This document shows positions 1 through 6,815 of a stretch of DNA of 64,000 nt, piece after piece. Made by a program: the position numbers and the translations under genes. The notes under the pieces were generated by a model. The model was not told where the DNA came from. It worked only from the letters and a program-made list of their open reading frames with translations, and searched no databases. Source of the stretch: Hymenobacter canadensis (GTDB taxonomy: Bacteria > Bacteroidota > Bacteroidia > Cytophagales > Hymenobacteraceae); the NCBI RefSeq assembly GCF_027359925.1, contig NZ_CP114767.1, positions 186,001 to 250,000 on the forward strand, written 5' to 3'. Within the stretch, counting starts at the first letter, position 1. Every line of letters starts with the position of its first letter.

Positions 1-257
1 TTGGCCAGCAGCGTGCCCACCGCCGAAAAGATGAAGATGGGCCGCCGCCCGTAGCCATCAGAAAGCCGGCCCAGCACCGGCGCCGAAAACAGCTGCACCC
101 CCAGAAACAGGCCCGTGCCCATCGACAGCCACAGCTGCGGCTGCGGCAGGCCCCGCACAAACTCCGGCATCACCGGCCCGATGGCCGCCCCCACAATCAC
201 GTCGATCAGGATAATGAGGTAAATGTGGGGCAGGCGGCGGTCCTTGGGGGCGGGCAT
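1..257 (-). CDS. MFS transporter, N-terminal part (runs off left edge)
   Basis: Eighty-five codons are visible from an ATG at 257; the rest lies outside the window. Two hydrophobic segments (about residues 10-30 and 43-62) are followed by GRLSDGYGRRP at residues 63-73, which fits major facilitator motif A in the loop between helices 2 and 3. The family uses ion gradients to move small solutes or drugs across the inner membrane; the TetA-like drug:proton antiporters begin this way, but the substrate cannot be read from this fragment. A -7 box (TACCTTTG on the minus strand, 269-262) sits 5 bases upstream of the ATG, supporting this start. Confidence 0.8.
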   Translation of the reverse strand, partial: MPAPKDRRLPHIYLIILIDVIVGAAIGPVMPEFVRGLPQPQLWLSMGTGLFLGVQLFSAPVLGRLSDGYGRRPIFIFSAVGTLLA

Positions 258-261
258 GGCG

Positions 262-269
262 CAAAGGTA
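262..269 (-). promoter_or_regulatory. -7 box of the MFS gene
   Basis: TACCTTTG on the minus strand matches the Bacteroidota -7 consensus TAnnTTTG, just before the ATG at 257. No clear -33 TTG was found at the usual distance, so the transcript start is only inferred. Confidence 0.5.
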
Positions 270-372
270 GAGGCTTTGCGCTATGGCACCGGCCGGGATG
301 TTGGGTGTTAGGTTAACCTGCCGCAAACCTCTAATTTGCCGCAACTTTATTACCAACTCTCACTCTATTCTC

Positions 373-1104
373 ATGGAAGATTTTACTTCTGAAAACTATC
401 AGGAGCCGCAACCGCAACTCACCCTCTCGCCCGAGGAAGCCTCCCGGGTGACGTCGCGCTTTATGACGCAGGTGTACGGCTGGATGGCCGGCGCGCTGGC
501 CGTCAGCGGGGCCGTGGCCATGCTGGTGGCCGGCTCGGCCACGCTGCAGGAGCTGGTGTTCGGCAACCGGTTTGTGTTTCTGGGCCTGATCATCGCCGAG
601 ATTGCGCTGGTCGGTTTCCTCTCGCGCAAGGCCTTCGACTGGTCGGCGGGCACTACCACGGCGGCGTTTATGGGCTATTCGGCGCTCAATGGCCTCACGC
701 TGGGCATCATCTTCATGGTCTACACCATGGAATCTATCAGCTCCACGTTCTTCATCACGGCCGGCACGTTTGGCCTGATGAGCCTCTACGGCTACTTCAC
801 CCGCACCGACCTCTCGCGCTGGGGCAACCTGCTGTTTATGGGCCTGATTGGGCTGGTGCTGGCCTCGGTGGTGAATATCTTCCTGAACAGCGAGCTGCTG
901 TACTGGATTTCCAGCTTCGTGGGCGTGCTGCTGTTCACGGCACTCACCGCCTACGACACCCAGAAAGTGAAGATGCTGGCCTTCCTCGGCTACGAAGACG
1001 AGGCCACCGACCGCAAAGCCGCCGTGCTGGGCGCCCTCACCCTCTACCTCGACTTCGTGAACCTGTTCCTGTTTCTGCTGCGCCTGTTTGGCCGCCGCCG
1101 GTAA
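373..1104 (+). CDS. Bax inhibitor-1/YccA family membrane protein
   Basis: The 243-residue protein has a short polar N-terminus, then about seven hydrophobic helices, and ends in an Arg-rich tail (FGRRR). The order of helices, the segment YDTQKVK near residue 195 and the pattern LYLDFVNLFLFLLRL near the end are typical of the BI-1/YccA/YbhL family, inner-membrane proteins linked to calcium leak and membrane-protease control. An upstream in-frame ATG at 283 would add a non-membrane extension over intergenic DNA, so the ATG at 373 (MEDFTSENYQ) is preferred. It stands alone, divergent from the MFS gene. The exact role in bacteria is not settled. Confidence 0.88.
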   Translation: MEDFTSENYQEPQPQLTLSPEEASRVTSRFMTQVYGWMAGALAVSGAVAMLVAGSATLQELVFGNRFVFLGLIIAEIALVGFLSRKAFDWSAGTTTAAFMGYSALNGLTLGIIFMVYTMESISSTFFITAGTFGLMSLYGYFTRTDLSRWGNLLFMGLIGLVLASVVNIFLNSELLYWISSFVGVLLFTALTAYDTQKVKMLAFLGYEDEATDRKAAVLGALTLYLDFVNLFLFLLRLFGRRR

Positions 1105-1113
1105 CGGTAAATA

Positions 1114-1219
1114 TCTGTCATCCTGAGCAAAGTGAAGGACCTTGTTACGTCAGAACGACCATCGTGCATACGAATCGTTCCGACGTGACAAGGTCTTTCG
1201 CTTTGCTCAGGATGACAGA
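1114..1219. repeat. Intergenic inverted repeat, TGTCATCCTGAGC type
   Basis: The left arm begins TCTGTCATCCTGAGCAAAG and the right arm ends CTTTGCTCAGGATGACAGA; the arms continue inward (AAGGACCTTG against CAAGGTCTTT) and enclose a loop of about 45 bases. It lies between two convergent genes and may act as a terminator. It belongs to the family that starts TGTCAT or AACGTCAT seen at several other places in the window. Confidence 0.75.
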
Positions 1220-1237
1220 ATCAGGCCACTCAAGCCG

Positions 1238-3064
1238 CTACTTCGCCTTGCCGCTCAGCCAGGCTTTGCGGAAGGCCAGCTGCTTGCGGGTGGCCTTGTC
1301 ATTGAGCACTACTTCCAGATCGGTACTTTCCTGCAGCGTGACCGGCACTGTGCGTTTGCCGTCGCGGGCGCGCACTTCCACCTGCAGCACGTCGCCGGGC
1401 TTGTGGGTGGCCAGTAGCTTCTGCACCTGCGGGTTGCCGGTCAGCTTCTGGCCTTCCAGCTTCAGCAGCACATCTTCCCGGTCGAGGCCGGCCAGATAGA
1501 GCGGGCTGCCGAGCAGCGTGGTGCCCAGCGTGGCGCTGCTGTCGGCAGGGTTGAACTGCAGGCGGGCGCCCAGCGTGGCCTGGCCGGGGTGGGCGCGGCG
1601 CACCAGCAATCCGGCCGAGGCCAGCAGCTCGTCGTACTTCGGCAGCTCGTGGCCGGTGATGTGCTGGCGGAAGAACTGGCCCGCAAACGTGGTGTCGCGG
1701 GTGACTTCGCCTAGCACCCGCTGCAGGTCGCGCAGGGTGTAGGGCTTGGCGGGGGCGTAGTTCTGCTGAGCGCCGTGCTGCTGCCAGAGCGTGCGCATAT
1801 ACGTGTCGAGGTCGGTGCGGTAGCGCTGGCGCAGCTCCAGGTCTAGGGCCAGCGCATTGGCCGCTCCGATGTAGTAGTAGCTCAGGTAGGTGTTCGAGCG
1901 GTTGTTGGGGTCGATGGCGGCGGCGGCATCCACGAACGGTGCCTGCTGGCTCATGTGCACCGGCGAGTACCGCTTGGGGCCCGGCATGCTAAGCATGGCA
2001 TCCACGATGCCGGTTAGGGCCTCTTTGCAATATTCCTCGTCGGTGTACACGCCGGCGCGGCGTAGTAGCAGCTCACCGTAGTATTGGGTGAAGCCCTCGG
2101 CAAACCACAGGCTGTTGCTCATGTTGGCCCGCTGAAAATCAAACGGCTCCAAATCCTGCGGGCGCAGGCGCTCCACGTTCCAGCTATGGAAAAACTCGTG
2201 CGCCACGGTGCCCAGGTTGTCGATGGCCTCGGGGCCGCGCAGCGGGCGGCGGCTGGTCAGGGAGGTGGAGTTGCGGTGCTCCATGCCGTCGCCGCTGGTC
2301 TGGGGCAGGTAGTTGGCCACGAAGGTGTAGCGGCCGAAGTCGTACTCCGGCAGGCCGCCGAAGATGGCGGCGGCTTCCTTCACCACTTTTTTGGTGTTGG
2401 CGGTGTAGGCGTCCAGCTCGGCTGCGGTGCCATCGTGCAGTACCTTCAGCTCGATGGTGCGGCCGCCTTCCTGCCAGGTGCGCACCTGCTGCTCGCCCAA
2501 AGAAGTAGGCGAATCCATGAGGTACTGCAGGTTGGGCGCCTGCCAGGTGGTGCCGGCGGCATCGGGCTGCAGCTGGCTGGCTACCGTCCAGGTGGCGGGC
2601 ATGGCAAACTGCACCTGCGCCGGCCGCTGCGCCAGCGCGGGGGCGTAGGCCAGCGTAGCGGGCATGTTGAGGTGGGCGTGGCGGGCATCAATGCCGGCGT
2701 AGGTGCCGTCGGTCCGGTCGCCGAACAGGGTGTAGGTGAACACCACTGTGCCGTCGTGGCCGGGCACGTCCCAGCCGTAGGGGTCGGGGTGCGTCACGGT
2801 CAGAACTTTCCCTTTCGAGTCGATGGCCTGCACATCATACACGTTCTTGGCGAATTCGTGCAGCGCGTAGCGGCCCGGCGACGAGCGGGCCATGCGCACC
2901 TGCAGCGGACCGGCGGGCAGCTCCCGAAACGTGGCCGTAATGCGGGCCTCATGATGCGCGGCGTTCGGAAAGGCCACCTGATAGGCGACAGGCGCCTGCG
3001 CGGCAGCCGGCCGGGCCAGGGTTAGCGGCAACGCCAGGAAAAGCAGAGCGGCAAATTTTTGCAT
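1238..3064 (-). CDS. M61 family metallopeptidase with PDZ domain
   Basis: The 608-residue protein carries an N-terminal signal peptide ending near ARPAAAQA, a beta-rich N-domain, and a zinc site HEFFHSWNVERLRP with the first His at residue 289, followed by a downstream Glu in LWFAEGFTQYYGE. This is the HExxH...E gluzincin site of peptidase family M61 (glycyl aminopeptidases). A PDZ-like domain fills about residues 480-590 (SPLYLAGLDREDVLLKLEG). The product should act in the periplasm or outside the cell on peptides with small N-terminal residues; the substrate is inferred from the family. The ATG at 3064 is chosen because it begins the signal peptide; the longer reading to 3142 adds 26 unrelated residues. 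Confidence 0.9.
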   Translation of the reverse strand: MQKFAALLFLALPLTLARPAAAQAPVAYQVAFPNAAHHEARITATFRELPAGPLQVRMARSSPGRYALHEFAKNVYDVQAIDSKGKVLTVTHPDPYGWDVPGHDGTVVFTYTLFGDRTDGTYAGIDARHAHLNMPATLAYAPALAQRPAQVQFAMPATWTVASQLQPDAAGTTWQAPNLQYLMDSPTSLGEQQVRTWQEGGRTIELKVLHDGTAAELDAYTANTKKVVKEAAAIFGGLPEYDFGRYTFVANYLPQTSGDGMEHRNSTSLTSRRPLRGPEAIDNLGTVAHEFFHSWNVERLRPQDLEPFDFQRANMSNSLWFAEGFTQYYGELLLRRAGVYTDEEYCKEALTGIVDAMLSMPGPKRYSPVHMSQQAPFVDAAAAIDPNNRSNTYLSYYYIGAANALALDLELRQRYRTDLDTYMRTLWQQHGAQQNYAPAKPYTLRDLQRVLGEVTRDTTFAGQFFRQHITGHELPKYDELLASAGLLVRRAHPGQATLGARLQFNPADSSATLGTTLLGSPLYLAGLDREDVLLKLEGQKLTGNPQVQKLLATHKPGDVLQVEVRARDGKRTVPVTLQESTDLEVVLNDKATRKQLAFRKAWLSGKAK

Positions 3065-3151
3065 GGGTAGGGGAGCAGAATGAAGGGAGTGAAGGGCCGT
3101 AAATGTAAGATGAAGCGGCTCTTTGCCTGCACACTGCCCCACGCTGCTACT

Positions 3152-3790
3152 TCACTGCCACACCACGGCTTCCACCATCCCGCCAAAAAAGCGCTGTTCC
3201 TGCCCCGGTTGCAAGCCTAGCCGCTTTAGCTCCTGATGAATAGGCGGCAAACGGCGGGCGCTGATGCCGGTAGTGGCTCGAAAGAAGCCGTACATAGCTG
3301 TCAGCAGCCCGCGCTGCCACCAGATGCGGGGCGCCGCAAAGTCGGCCAGCAGCCAGGGGGCGCTGGGCTGGCGGGCGTGGTGCAGGCGGGCCACCAGCTG
3401 CCGCAGCCGCCCGGGCTCAAATAAATCCAGCAGAAAAAACGTGACGATTACCTCAAACCTCTCTGACGGGTCCAGCGCGGCCTCCGTGCCCAACCGGAAT
3501 TCCACATGCGCGGCGGCGTCGGCGGGCACCTGCCGCCGCGCGCGGGCCAGCATCCGGGGCGAGGCTTCCAGGTAGAGCACCTGCGCCTGGGGCCGCAGCC
3601 GCAGCACCTCGGCCAGCACCCAGCCCGTGCCGCCCCCGATGATAAGCACCCGCGGCGTACCGGCGGGCAAACCGGCTATCAGCGCCGCCTGCTGCGCCGC
3701 CTGCAGCGCCCGGCCGTACACCAGCCGCGCCAGCGGGTCGTAGAAAGCGGCTACCCGATCGAAACCGGAATCCGGAAGAATATGTAGCAT
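3152..3790 (-). CDS. Class I SAM-dependent methyltransferase
   Basis: The 212-residue protein shows FDRVAAFYDPLARLVYG at the start, then VLIIGGGTGWVLAEVL (SAM-binding motif I), an acidic strand end in VLYLEASPRML (motif II) and IVTFFLLDLFEPGRL (motif IV). This is the layout of small class I methyltransferases; the acceptor is unknown. The start at 3790 lies inside one arm of a long palindrome (3784-3854) that separates it from the divergent PAP2 gene. A longer reading from 3835 would translate the palindrome and is less likely. If transcription starts upstream of the palindrome, the start codon would be held in the hairpin. Confidence 0.82.
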   Translation of the reverse strand: MLHILPDSGFDRVAAFYDPLARLVYGRALQAAQQAALIAGLPAGTPRVLIIGGGTGWVLAEVLRLRPQAQVLYLEASPRMLARARRQVPADAAAHVEFRLGTEAALDPSERFEVIVTFFLLDLFEPGRLRQLVARLHHARQPSAPWLLADFAAPRIWWQRGLLTAMYGFFRATTGISARRLPPIHQELKRLGLQPGQEQRFFGGMVEAVVWQ

Positions 3791-3854
3791 ACGCTTTAGC
3801 TTGTGCCGTACAGCACAAAGTGTTTTGTACGGCACAAGCTAAAGCGTATGCTAC
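3784..3854. repeat. REPIN-like inverted pair, GTAGCATA...TGTGCC type
   Basis: Two perfect 29-base arms (3784-3812 and 3826-3854) flank a 13-base loop. Each arm starts GTAGCATACGCTTTAGC and runs on through TTGTGCCGTACA. The element fills the space between two divergent genes and contains the start codon of the methyltransferase. Close variants occur at 24495-24632 and 52796-52819. Confidence 0.85.
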
Positions 3855-3864
3855 ATTCTTTGCT

Positions 3865-4578
3865 ATGACCAATCATCTGCGCCGGCTGCTGGCCGGCAGT
3901 ATACTGTTTCTGACCGAGTTTGCCGTGACGGTGCTGCTGGGCATTCTGGGGGTAGTGGGGTTTCTGGCGCTGGGCCGGGAGGTGTTCGACCAGGATGCGG
4001 CCACCTTCGACGCGGCGGCGTTCCGGTGGGCGCGGCACCTGCTCGGGCCCCGGCAGCAGTGGGTGGAAGCCGTTACGTTCTTTGCCTCGCGCAACTTCAT
4101 TACCGTGGCCGGGCTGCTGCTCATCAACTGGCTGCTGCTGCTGCGCCGGCACCGCTGGTACTCGCTGCTGGTGCCGGTGGTGGCGCTGGGCAGCATCACC
4201 CTCAACTTGGTGCTGAAGCAGTTCTACAACCGGCCCCGGCCGCTGCTGCCGCTGGTGTCGGCCTCGGGCCTGAGCTTCCCGAGCGGGCACGCCATGATTT
4301 CGGCCTCGTTTTATGGGCTGCTGGTGTATCTGGTGCAAACGCACGTGCGGCCCCGCTGGCTGCGCTGGCTGCTCACGGTTCTGCTGGTCAGCCTCATCCT
4401 GCTCATTGGCCTAACCCGCGTGTACCTGCGCGTGCACTATGCCACCGATGTGCTGGCCGGCTTCACGGCCGGGCTCGTGTGGCTGGTGGTGGCCATTCCG
4501 GTGCTGAAGCAGATTGAAAACCGGGTGAAAAGCCAGTTCAGGAATCAGCCGCAATTAGCTGAAAAACAGCCTGAATAG
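3865..4578 (+). CDS. PAP2 family phosphatase (first copy)
   Basis: The 237-residue membrane protein has six or so hydrophobic segments and the three PAP2 signature blocks: KQFYNRPRP (motif 1), SFPSGHAM (motif 2, catalytic His) and RVYLRVHYATDVLAG (motif 3, with Arg, His and Asp). Such enzymes remove phosphate from lipid phosphates such as phosphatidate or undecaprenyl pyrophosphate on the outer face of the inner membrane; which lipid is not shown. The ATG at 3865 gives a normal N-terminus; the reading from 3820 would translate the upstream palindrome. A second PAP2 gene follows at 5059, beyond tRNA-Leu. Confidence 0.92.
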   Translation: MTNHLRRLLAGSILFLTEFAVTVLLGILGVVGFLALGREVFDQDAATFDAAAFRWARHLLGPRQQWVEAVTFFASRNFITVAGLLLINWLLLLRRHRWYSLLVPVVALGSITLNLVLKQFYNRPRPLLPLVSASGLSFPSGHAMISASFYGLLVYLVQTHVRPRWLRWLLTVLLVSLILLIGLTRVYLRVHYATDVLAGFTAGLVWLVVAIPVLKQIENRVKSQFRNQPQLAEKQPE

Positions 4579-4630
4579 GCTAAAAAGCGAATTTCTGCAG
4601 AAAAATATATCGACTTTTTTCACGCAAAGC

Positions 4631-4662
4631 TTGTCTGGTGACAAAAGATGCCCCTATCTTTG
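4631..4662 (+). promoter_or_regulatory. Promoter of tRNA-Leu
   Basis: TTG at 4631-4633 and TATCTTTG at 4655-4662 match the Bacteroidota primary-sigma consensus. The tRNA begins about 50 bases downstream. Confidence 0.75.
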
Positions 4663-4713
4663 CAGCATCAAAAGCCACCCCGGTTAGGGCAAACGGCCGC
4701 TGATACACAAGAT

Positions 4714-4795
4714 GCGCTTGTGGCGAAATTGGTAGACGCGCTGTCTTCAGGCGGCAGTTCCGCAAGGTGTGGGAGTTCGAGTCTCCCCGAGCGCA
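4714..4795 (+). tRNA. tRNA-Leu (anticodon CAG)
   Basis: The 82-base sequence folds as a class II tRNA. The acceptor stem GCGCTTG pairs with CGAGCGC and is followed by discriminator A. The D arm contains TTGGTAGACGC, the anticodon stem CTGTC/GGCAG holds loop TTCAGGC, there is a short variable arm, and the T arm GGGAG-TTCGAGT-CTCCC is intact. The anticodon CAG reads CTG, the favoured leucine codon in this GC-rich DNA. The 3' CCA is not encoded (the next bases are CGA). It has its own promoter and terminator and is a single gene. Confidence 0.95.
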
Positions 4796-4797
4796 CG

Positions 4798-4834
4798 AAA
4801 GCCGGTCCAGAAATGGACCGGCTTTTTCGTTTTT
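4798..4834 (+). terminator. Intrinsic terminator of tRNA-Leu
   Basis: AAGCCGGTCCA and TGGACCGGCTT form an 11-bp stem followed by a run of T (TTTTTCGTTTTT), directly after the tRNA. Confidence 0.85.
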
Positions 4835-4837
4835 ACA

Positions 4838-5080
4838 TTGACTGGCGCGGATTTATCCCGGATTACACGGATTTTGTGGACGGCGTGGGCTGGTCGTGGT
4901 GCCACGAGTTGACAAAGGCCTCGTGCTACCACTATCGTTGAACGGCGCTAACGGAGGTTGTTCAACGAGAGTAGTACCATGACAGAAAAAGTTGTGGCAC
5001 CACATCCGTCATGCCCCGCCAGGCCTAACGCCCGTCGACTACAAAATTCGTGTAATCCGTGAAAAACCTGCGTCAATCCG
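4838..5080. repeat. Nested inverted repeat between tRNA-Leu and the second PAP2 gene
   Basis: Outer imperfect arms at about 4838-4879 and 5038-5080 share GGATTACACG.ATTTTGT in opposite orientations. Inside them is a second pair with core GTGGTGCCAC (near 4896) against GTGGCACCAC (4994-5003), and tail ATCGTTGAAC (4934-4943) against GTTCAACGA (4959-4967). The inner pair has the same tail as the REPIN-like elements at 39452, 48934 and 55061. The right outer arm overlaps the proposed start of the next gene. Confidence 0.65.
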
Positions 5081-5748
5081 TGCTCCGTGCCCGTTTGCTT
5101 GCGCTGCTCAGCTTCCTGACGCTGGAAATACTGCTGGTGAGTGGGGTGTTTCTGGCGTCGCTGGGGCTGTTTTTCTACCTCACGCGGGTCGTGTTCAGTG
5201 CCCATTCGCTCACCTTCGACAACTGGGCCATCGGGCAGGCTAATGCGTTGCGGACTGCTTGGCCGCCGGTTACCAATTCGGCCCTGTTCGTGACCTTTTT
5301 CGCGTCCTTTCCCTTTCTGGTGGTGGCCGCTGTGCTGCTGCCCGCGGCGCTGCGGTGGCAGGGGCGGAAGCGGGAGGCCCTGGAAGTGTTTCTGGCCGTA
5401 GCGGGGGCTTCGCTTTTCAACCAGCTGCTCAAAACGTACTTTCACCGGCCCCGCCCGGCCACGGCGCTGCTACCGCAGCCGGGCCTGAGCTTCCCGAGCG
5501 GCCATGCCATGATTGGCATGGCACTTTATGGCTGCCTGGCGTGGCTGCTTTGGCGGCACGGCCGCCATCCGGCCTGGGCCGGGCTGCTCGTGCTTTGGGC
5601 CGTGCTCATCGGTTTTACCCGCATCTACCTGCAGGTGCACTACGCCACCGATGTGCTGGCCGGGTTTGCCGCCGGCCTGCTCTGGCTGATTCTGCTGCGC
5701 ACCGCGCTACGGCTGTACTGGCGCGAAGAGCAGCAGGTGCTCAAGTAA
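5059..5748 (+). CDS. PAP2 family phosphatase (second copy)
   Basis: The 229-residue membrane protein has the PAP2 blocks KTYFHRPRP, SFPSGHAMIGMAL and RIYLQVHYATDVLAGF, very close to those of the gene at 3865, so the two look like local paralogues flanking the tRNA. No ATG is available: the GTG at 5059 (MKNLRQSV) lies inside an inverted-repeat arm, and the next in-frame GTG at 5080 (VLRARLLALL) is an equally good start just before the first membrane helix. The substrate (lipid phosphate or isoprenyl pyrophosphate) is inferred from the family only. Confidence 0.88.
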   Translation: MKNLRQSVLRARLLALLSFLTLEILLVSGVFLASLGLFFYLTRVVFSAHSLTFDNWAIGQANALRTAWPPVTNSALFVTFFASFPFLVVAAVLLPAALRWQGRKREALEVFLAVAGASLFNQLLKTYFHRPRPATALLPQPGLSFPSGHAMIGMALYGCLAWLLWRHGRHPAWAGLLVLWAVLIGFTRIYLQVHYATDVLAGFAAGLLWLILLRTALRLYWREEQQVLK

Positions 5749-5869
5749 GCCCCAACCAAACCAGCTGCCGCCTTGCCCGCTGCGCCGCAAAACCAAATGA
5801 CGGCATTGGGAGTATGATACGGCCGGCTGGCGGCAAACGCGCCAACACAACCCCGTTTTTCGTACGCCT

Positions 5870-6730
5870 ATGGCTTCTGCTTCTTCCTGGGAAGCTTCCT
5901 TCTATCCCGTTGACTCTTCCCTGCAGTATATGCTTTGGATGTACGAAATGCCTACCTGGCTGCTGGCACTCTGTATCATGGGTGCCACCGTGCTGGTTTC
6001 GCTGGTTGGCCTGTATTTCACGCACCGGCGCCTGCATGGCAGCGCCGCCGCGGCCCTCATCGACAATGGGACGGTGGGCTGGTTCTTTTCGGGCGTAACA
6101 GTGCTCTACGGCCTCACGCTGGGTTTGCTCACGGTGGCCACGTGGCAAAACTACTCCGACGCTTCCGCCATTGCCTCGCAGGAGGCCGCCTCCCTGGCGG
6201 TGCTCTACCGCGACCTGAGTGGCTACCCCGACAGCACCGCTCAGCCCTTGCAGGCCCAGTTGCGCGACTACACCGAGTTCATCGTGCAGAAATCGTGGCC
6301 GGCCCAGCGCCGAGGCATGGCCAACGACACCGAGCGCATTGTACTTACCCGGTTTCAGCTGCAGCTGCTGCGTACCGAGGTGCGCACCATGAGCCAGCAG
6401 GTGCTGCACGGCGAGGCCATCGAAACCTTCAACCGGCTGGTGGAATTGCGGCGGCAGCGGATTGAGAGCATCAGCTCGGGTGTGCCGGGCGTGCTGTGGG
6501 CCGCGGTGCTGCTGGGGGCCGTCATCACCATTGCGTTTTCCTACTGCTTCGTGGTGGAAGACCTGCGGTTTCACGCCCTGCTGACCAGCCTGCTGGCGCT
6601 GATGGTTGGCATCATGATTTTCCTGATTGCCGCCCTCGACCACCCGTACCTCGGCGACGTGAGCGTCACGCCTGATGCCTACCAGGTGGTGCTGGACAAG
6701 GTGATGGTGCCCCTTTCCGCCACGCTCTGA
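5870..6730 (+). CDS. DUF4239 (bestrophin-like) membrane protein
   Basis: The 286-residue protein has two hydrophobic helices near residues 27-50 and 65-90, a long soluble helical part (about 95-200) containing LYRDLSGYPD, and two helices near 205-255. This two-plus-two layout is that of DUF4239 proteins, sometimes called bestrophin-like. Their function is unknown; a channel role has been guessed from the helix pattern. It stands alone and faces the convergent GAF gene across a shared hairpin terminator. Confidence 0.75.
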   Translation: MASASSWEASFYPVDSSLQYMLWMYEMPTWLLALCIMGATVLVSLVGLYFTHRRLHGSAAAALIDNGTVGWFFSGVTVLYGLTLGLLTVATWQNYSDASAIASQEAASLAVLYRDLSGYPDSTAQPLQAQLRDYTEFIVQKSWPAQRRGMANDTERIVLTRFQLQLLRTEVRTMSQQVLHGEAIETFNRLVELRRQRIESISSGVPGVLWAAVLLGAVITIAFSYCFVVEDLRFHALLTSLLALMVGIMIFLIAALDHPYLGDVSVTPDAYQVVLDKVMVPLSATL

Positions 6731-6752
6731 CCACACGCTGCAGCTACACAGA

Positions 6753-6794
6753 AAAGCCGCGCAACATCCCGCCCGGGGGTAGTTGCGCGGCTTT
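6753..6794. terminator. Bidirectional hairpin terminator
   Basis: AAAGCCGCGCAAC (6753-6765) pairs with GTTGCGCGGCTTT (6782-6794) around a 16-base loop. It lies between convergent genes (stops at 6730 and 6816) and ends in T on both strands. Confidence 0.7.
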
Positions 6795-6815
6795 GCCGGT
6801 TAAGCGCGGTGGCCG

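Noticed and set aside
2084..3025. 313-residue frame on the plus strand
   Set aside because: It lies opposite the M61 peptidase gene and has no domain; it is a shadow of GC-rich coding.
5741..6736. 331-residue frame on the minus strand
   Set aside because: It is opposite the DUF4239 gene and reads as His/Gln-rich sequence typical of antisense frames.
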